Assembly: GCF_048771995.1 (NCBI RefSeq)
Contig: NC_133044.1
Coordinates: forward strand, 1,136,001-1,200,000
DNA from: Taeniopygia guttata
Lineage: Eukaryota > Chordata > Aves > Passeriformes > Estrildidae
Direction: 5' to 3'
DNA length: 64,000 bases
Part shown: in pieces, positions 59,350 through 64,000 of the stretch
Numbering within the stretch: position 1 is the stretch's first letter
Layout: each line of letters starts with the position of its first letter
Made by a program: the position numbers and the translations under genes
The notes under the pieces: model-generated
Databases searched by the model: none
What the model saw: the letters and a program-made list of their open reading frames with translations, nothing else
What the model was told of the DNA's origin: nothing

Positions 59350-59800
59350 GCCAGCGGTGACCAAGAAGTGACCCTGCCCCAGGAATGCCCCGCACAATGG
59401 CGGGGACGGCCAGGACGTTTGCCCTCCTGTCAGCGGCTGATTGCTTACAAGGTGCCCTACAAGCACATTGTCAGCAGAATCAGCTGTTTTCGGTGTCGCG
59501 GCGGCCTTTACAATGCCCCACCAGCATGCAGCCCCGCATTGTCACGGCGTTGTCCCCCGTGCATGCTTAATTGACAATTAAGCCGGGGCTTTGAACGAAC
59601 CCCGCTGCCTTTGATGTGCCCCCGGCCTGCCAGCGCACATGGGGCACCCCCCGAGAGCCTTTGTTTTCTTCTATTAGGGGACAGCAATTACTGTAACCGC
59701 GGGCATTTATCTCGGGGCTGGAGGGCCGTTAAGCCCCAACCTTTATTTTCCCCTCGGATCGGAGCCAGCAGGGGCCGGCCGTGGCTATAGGGCCGGTGAC
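59350..59800. promoter_or_regulatory. HNF1B: Candidate HNF1B intron 4 enhancer with DR5 and homeobox palindrome
   Basis: It starts with TGACCAAGAAGTGACCC at 59,358-59,374, which on the - strand is a GGGTCA-N5-TGGTCA direct repeat, one base off a DR5 retinoic-acid element. It continues with CATTGTCAGCAGAATCAGC at 59,466-59,484 (MAF-type TCAGCA half-sites) and the 19-bp palindrome GCTTAATTGACAATTAAGC at 59,565-59,583. I recall that a neural-tube enhancer responding to retinoic acid and MAF factors is described in the fourth intron of mouse HNF1B; this block could be its bird counterpart. Position and motifs fit, homology is untested. Confidence 0.5.
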
Positions 59801-60199
59801 AGCCCATTGCGAGGGGCTTTTCAGCAGGGCAGGAGTGATGGCTGCGGAGAAGAGCCCCTCCGGAGGGGTCAGGAGGGCTTGGTGCGGGAATTTCTTGGCG
59901 GTCGGTGCTTGTATCCATCCTGAGAGGAGAAGATGGGCATGGCAAGGGGCACCGTGGGCTTTTAGGGCTGGTTTGGGGGCAGCAGGCAGGGATGGAGCTC
60001 AGCCACGATTGATTCAGAGCGCTTGGACCAAGCTGGGTCCGAGAGGCTCCCAAAGCACCGCCGTGTCCGTGGCTGCTGGAACACCTCCAGGAGATGTTTG
60101 GGGGTCCCCTCGTGGTGGGGCGCACTCAGCGCTGGCCCCGCTGCCGGGCTGACCCCATCCATGCTGGGATTTGAACTGTCCTTGCCCCGAGGTGGCGGC

Positions 60200-60690
60200 G
60201 TCTGGGCCGCTCAATGCCTTAACAGCTTAATGACAGCGCGGGGACACTGCCCTGCCCCGCCCGGCCCGGGACATCCCGGCGGGACACGGTGGGGCCGCGG
60301 CCGTGGGGCCGCTGCGAACCTCTCCCGTGCCCTGCACAAAGAGGGGTCGCCTCTCCTTGGGACATCAATGGGGTCTTGCAAAAGGGCGGAATGACAGCGG
60401 GGCAGGGATGAGAGCTGTAAAAGCCAAACATCCTCCGGCCTCTTCTTGCGGACCCATCTGTCAAGGCTCGAGCGGTGGTTTTTAACTATTTGGAGGTAAA
60501 TACTTAAAGCCTTTCTATCTCGGAGGCTCCTCTTCGAGGCTGGACTTTTCCCTTACTCTGGGTTTTATCAGCGATCTTGGTTCCCTGTTTGATTTGAAGG
60601 TCACTCGGGGCTTTATCTCGGTGCCATGCCGCAGACTCTGGCTTATGCCATTTTTATCTTCAAGGAGCCCCGAAGACAATCGGGGCATTG
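60200..60690. promoter_or_regulatory. HNF1B: Candidate regulatory block in HNF1B intron 4
   Basis: Mixed AT/GC sequence with TTAACAGCTTAATGACAGC, GGTAAATACTTAAAGCC, GGGTTTTATCAGCGATC, TTTGAAGGTCACTCGG and ATTGATGAGATTAGGGG. It has no repeats and is unlike the GC-rich flanks. Its function is inferred only. Confidence 0.35.
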
Positions 60691-60793
60691 ATGAGATTAG
60701 GGGAAGCACCTCCCGCCCCCCGAGCCCGCCCTGCATACAAAGGGCCGCCCTCCCTGCAGAGCCCCAGCCCCATGGCCGGGGGGCACAGCATCC

Positions 60794-61014
60794 CTGGGGG
60801 GCTGCACAGCCATGGGGGGCTCAGCATCACCTGCAGCCCATCCTGGGGGGCTGCACAGGCATGGGGGGCTCAGCATCACCTGCAGCCCATCCCGGGGGGC
60901 TACACAGCCATGGGGGGCTCAGCATCACCTGCAGCCCATCCTGGGGGGCTCCACAGCCATGGGGGGCTCAGCATCACCTGCAGTCTGTCTTGGGGGGCTG
61001 CACAGCCATGGGGG
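60794..61014. repeat. 49-bp tandem repeat, about 4.5 copies
   Basis: Units recur exactly every 49 bp (GGGGGGCTGCACAGCCATGG starts near 60,796, 60,845, 60,894, 60,943 and 60,992). Each unit has two G6 runs and CAGCATCACCTGCAG. The units differ by a few bases. It abuts the CCAT array. Confidence 0.93.
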
Positions 61015-61020
61015 TTAGGG

Positions 61021-61130
61021 TGCCATCCATCCATCCATCCATCCCTCCATCCATCCATCCATCCATCCATCCATCCATCCATCCATCCATCCATCCAGCC
61101 TTCCATCCATCCATCCTTCCATCCTTCCAC
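61021..61130. repeat. (CCAT)n tetranucleotide microsatellite
   Basis: About 110 bases of CCAT units with a few CCCT, CCAG and CCTT interruptions, longest clean run in the centre. Typical polymorphic simple repeat. Confidence 0.96.
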
Positions 61131-63299
61131 CCCTGCTCTGCAAACATCAGAGTAGCAGATCAATAGCTGAGCAATCACATTTATATACATATATATGTGT
61201 ATTAAAATGAATCTCTTATATATATATATACACATTTAGATATCTCTATAGATGGAGATAAACATAAAAATAACCCAGTGCCACCCCTGAGATTCTTCCT
61301 AAAACCCAAAGGACAGCTGAAGGGCTTTAAGCTCCCTTTAAAAGAAGAGCCCATCAGCCAACCCTCGCTCTGGGGGTACCCTGGTTTATACCTGGATCCT
61401 TCCCCAGGGTTTCCTTGGGGTGCTGGTTCTCACTGGGACCCCGTGCCAGTGGTTGTAATATTTTACTGTCGGGCACATTGTGGGGCTCGGTGGGTACAGT
61501 GCACTGTGAGGAGCTTTTCCCTCTTTTATGGGGGTAATTAGAACTTTATGACGGCAGCGAAATGGGAGGGTCTAGTCCCCATAAACGGGTTTATAATGGA
61601 TATAAACTATGCACCTCTGTAACTGAGCAAGATTAACACTTTAGGGACAATTTGAGTGGCAGCCCCAAAATCAGAGGTGCCCTCGGTGACGGCTGGACCT
61701 GGGTTTTGGGAGGGTGAGATTGTCCCATCAGCGACCTGGCTGTCCATAGTGTCAATGGGTGAAGGATCACCAAGTCCAGCGTGTCCCCAAAAATTACATT
61801 TTGCTTTTCTCACCCCACTTTCACACCCTGGTCCACGCTGATGGCTGCATCCTTGGGGGTCAGGCAGAGCCAGCGCTGCATCCCCTCCACCCCCAGATCA
61901 CTGGTGAATTTTTGGGGTCTCCTTTGGGGTTTGGCATTGCTGGTGATGTGCAGGACATGGGTGAAGGTCTGGGCAGAAGTGCAGCCCAGAGCTGGGGGAA
62001 GGGGCAGACACTGGAGGTTGGGATGTGCTGTGGCACCGTGGCAGCAGGGCTCCCGCTGTGTGGGAAAGACAGTTAAAAGTACGATGAGGGTTTTTAAAAT
62101 ACAATTTGTTAAGCTCAAACATGACTTAAAGCAAAGCAGAACCAGAGTGCTTCGCTGCTGGTGCCTGCCAGAGCACGGGCCTGGTGTGTTCTGAGGAAAC
62201 GGCACGGGGCTGTGATGGGAGTGATGGAGAGACTGATCCTGGCCCTGAACTCCCTCCCCTGCCCCCAAAAGCTGAGGCAGGAGGATGAGTGTGGCACCCC
62301 AGAGAAGTGGGGAGGCTCTGGGGCTGTCTGGGGGTGCACAGGGACCCCCTCCCCGGGGGCTGTCGCGCTGCTGTCCCCGTCCATTGGCTGGAACAGGGTT
62401 AAGGCTACGGGAGCCGGACCCTGCAGCTCGTCTGGGGCAGGGGAAAGCAGTAAAACATTTCACAGGCTGTGCAGCTCAGGGGCCACACAATGGCCCGTCC
62501 CATAAACAGAGTTTTACATTATAGCTCCAGTTAAAAAAAAAGCCTTGAGGAGGGAAGGCTCCGTGGCCAGGCCCATTCCCAGTGGTCCCATCCAGGCTCC
62601 TCTCCTGAGCAGCAGCGGGAAGAGACTGAGGGGGAATAAATCCCTTTGCACAAGGGCAGCTTCCAGCTGTGGAGGCACAGGAGAGCAGCAGGAGAACCCT
62701 TGTGCTGGGCTCTGATGGCTGTTTGAGCCCGGCTCATAGAGCCTGGATGCCAAAGCTGCTCGGGGAGGAATCCTGCAGTCCTGGTGCTCCCAGCTGGAGC
62801 CGTGGCCCTGCACTCAGCTGACTGTGGGGCTCTCTGGGGAGCTCCCAGAGCCTCTGCTGCCAGCTCAGGGCTGGATCCTGAGCTTCAGTGATGGAGGGAG
62901 GCCTGGGGGGCTCAGAGGAAAGGCAGCACCCCCGTCACCAGGGAGCTCCGTGTGTTCCAGCAGCGACAACAGCAGCAATGCCTTGCACTGGCTTCCCCAT
63001 ATTATTGATCTGATCTGCCCAAATCCAACCCAGCCCTGGGGACAGGTAAATAATAACACCCCTCCCGTTGTGGGGATGGGGAAAACCCAGTGGGGATGGA
63101 TGCTTCCTATAGGGAACCCCAGCAGAAGGCTTCTCCCTGCCCAAGTGGCTTCTGAGCACGGTCCTTGGTGGGGCTGGGGAGTGGCACTGCTGTCACCGAG
63201 CCCAGCCTGGCTCTCCTGGGGAGAGCTAATCCTCATCAGGACACAGAGTCTTCAGTGGTTTTATCTGGAGACCCAAAATCCCAGTCCCCAGCCTATCTG

Positions 63300-63840
63300 G
63301 GAATCTCAGCGCTGCTTATTGTTCCTCAAACAATCAAAGTCTTGTCCTTGGGGTTGCAAGGAAGAGCTTCAAAATCAGCATTTAACCTCTTGTGCGTTTT
63401 AAAGCCAGCTTCACAGCTTTGGGGGGCTTGGCTCGTGAGGTACCACCCCTCAGCTGGATAGGGCATGATTTTGCATTTAAAATGGACTGTTTTGAGCCCA
63501 GAAGAGGCTGAAGACAGCAGAAACTCTGATTTCCTTTGCGACAGGAGCCGTCTCTGGTCTATCTCTGGGATCACGGCCAGAAGAAAGGGCTTTATTTTAT
63601 CTCCCCTGCCATTGTTCCAGCAGCGGGATCCCGGCCCGGAGTGAAGCACCCTCGGCAGAACCGGGGCGGGAGGAATGCGTGTGACAGTGCCCGGGTTGGG
63701 TAATGTTTACCCTGTTCACGGCAGGGACGTCCACTCGGGCAAACATCCACCTGCCAGAGGACATTCTTTTATTATCAGGGATAAAGGGGTTTGCTGGGAA
63801 ATCATCAGGAACCAGACACGGTGAGGAGATTCCTATCTGG
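63300..63840. promoter_or_regulatory. HNF1B: Candidate regulatory block with paired sites in HNF1B intron 4
   Basis: Contains three short dyads: ATTGTT-CCTCA-AACAAT at 63,318-63,334 (SOX-type), with ATCAAAG (TCF/LEF-type) overlapping at 63,333-63,339; GGGTAATGTTTACCC at 63,698-63,712 (forkhead TGTTTAC inside); and TTATCAGGGATAA at 63,772-63,784 (paired GATA cores). The clustering in 500 bases suggests an enhancer. This is motif reading, not proof. Confidence 0.4.
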
Positions 63841-64000
63841 GGCTCGTGTTTAAGCAGCCGATGGGGAAAATTCGGAGTGGCTGTGTTGTGGTTTTGGTGG
63901 AGGGTGTGGGTGGGTCTGGCTTTGGAGCTGAGGGAAAGCTCCTGGACTCCAGCTGTGATTTCTTTGATTTTCCTTAGTTCAGAGATTAATTTTGGAGTGG

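Larger units (their letters stand above)
58411..64000 (+). other. HNF1B: HNF1B intron 4 (partial, runs off the window)
   Basis: No sequence resembling HNF1B exon 5 (expected to read like RYSQQGNNEITSSS) is found to the right edge, so the intron is longer than 5.5 kb. It contains a short TG run (about 58,458), a 49-bp repeat array followed by a CCAT array, a TATATA run (about 61,216), and several blocks that look regulatory. Confidence 0.8.

Noticed and set aside
60900-61235. Frames with Ile-His-Pro-Ser and Trp-Met-Asp-Gly repeats
   Set aside because: Translations of the CCAT microsatellite and of the 49-bp array.
62926-62985. Possible HNF1B exon 5 from a Ser/Asn-rich frame (SSSDNSSNA)
   Set aside because: No acceptor in the right phase and no match to the expected RYSQQGNNE start; the similarity is only in composition.

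Overview
This window is avian nuclear DNA, most likely from a passerine. The three genes read as vertebrate orthologues with short, GC-rich introns of bird microchromosome type. The dispersed repeats are CR1 LINE 3' ends plus one solo LTR of a kind I recognise from songbirds. The species cannot be fixed from the sequence alone.

Layout, all genes on the + strand. (1) 1-10,600 is intergenic: a 23-bp minisatellite (2,848-3,308), CR1 scraps and a solo LTR (8,242-8,611), with no supportable gene. (2) 10,600-17,800 is DYNLL2, dynein light chain LC8-type 2: CpG-island promoter with two CCAAT boxes, non-coding exon 1, two coding exons giving a complete 89-residue protein, and a long 3'UTR. (3) 17,800-26,480 is intergenic, with one AT-rich block that might be regulatory. 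(4) 26,480-41,550 is HEATR6, complete in 20 coding exons (about 1,158 codons), every splice junction keeping frame. (5) 41,550-50,880 is the gene-free upstream region of HNF1B; it holds several short homeobox-motif-rich blocks and a perfect 45-copy TTCCC repeat. (6) 50,880-64,000 is the 5' part of HNF1B: promoter, exons 1-4 and at least 5.6 kb of intron 4. The remaining exons lie past the right edge.

The genes are not functionally linked. DYNLL2 is a dimeric hub and dynein light chain, HEATR6 is a poorly understood HEAT-repeat scaffold, and HNF1B is a POU-homeodomain transcription factor of kidney, liver, pancreas and hindbrain. Their close packing is of interest mainly for synteny, since I recall them at separate places on human chromosome 17.

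I found no undescribed gene system. The observations most worth a second look are regulatory or structural: a tandem splice acceptor in HNF1B exon 3 that would remove exactly 26 residues; palindromic transcription-factor-like sites and a near-consensus DR5 retinoic-acid element in HNF1B intron 4; an octamer-overlapping dyad and a three-codon upstream ORF at the HNF1B promoter; and repeats likely to form unusual DNA structures around all three genes.
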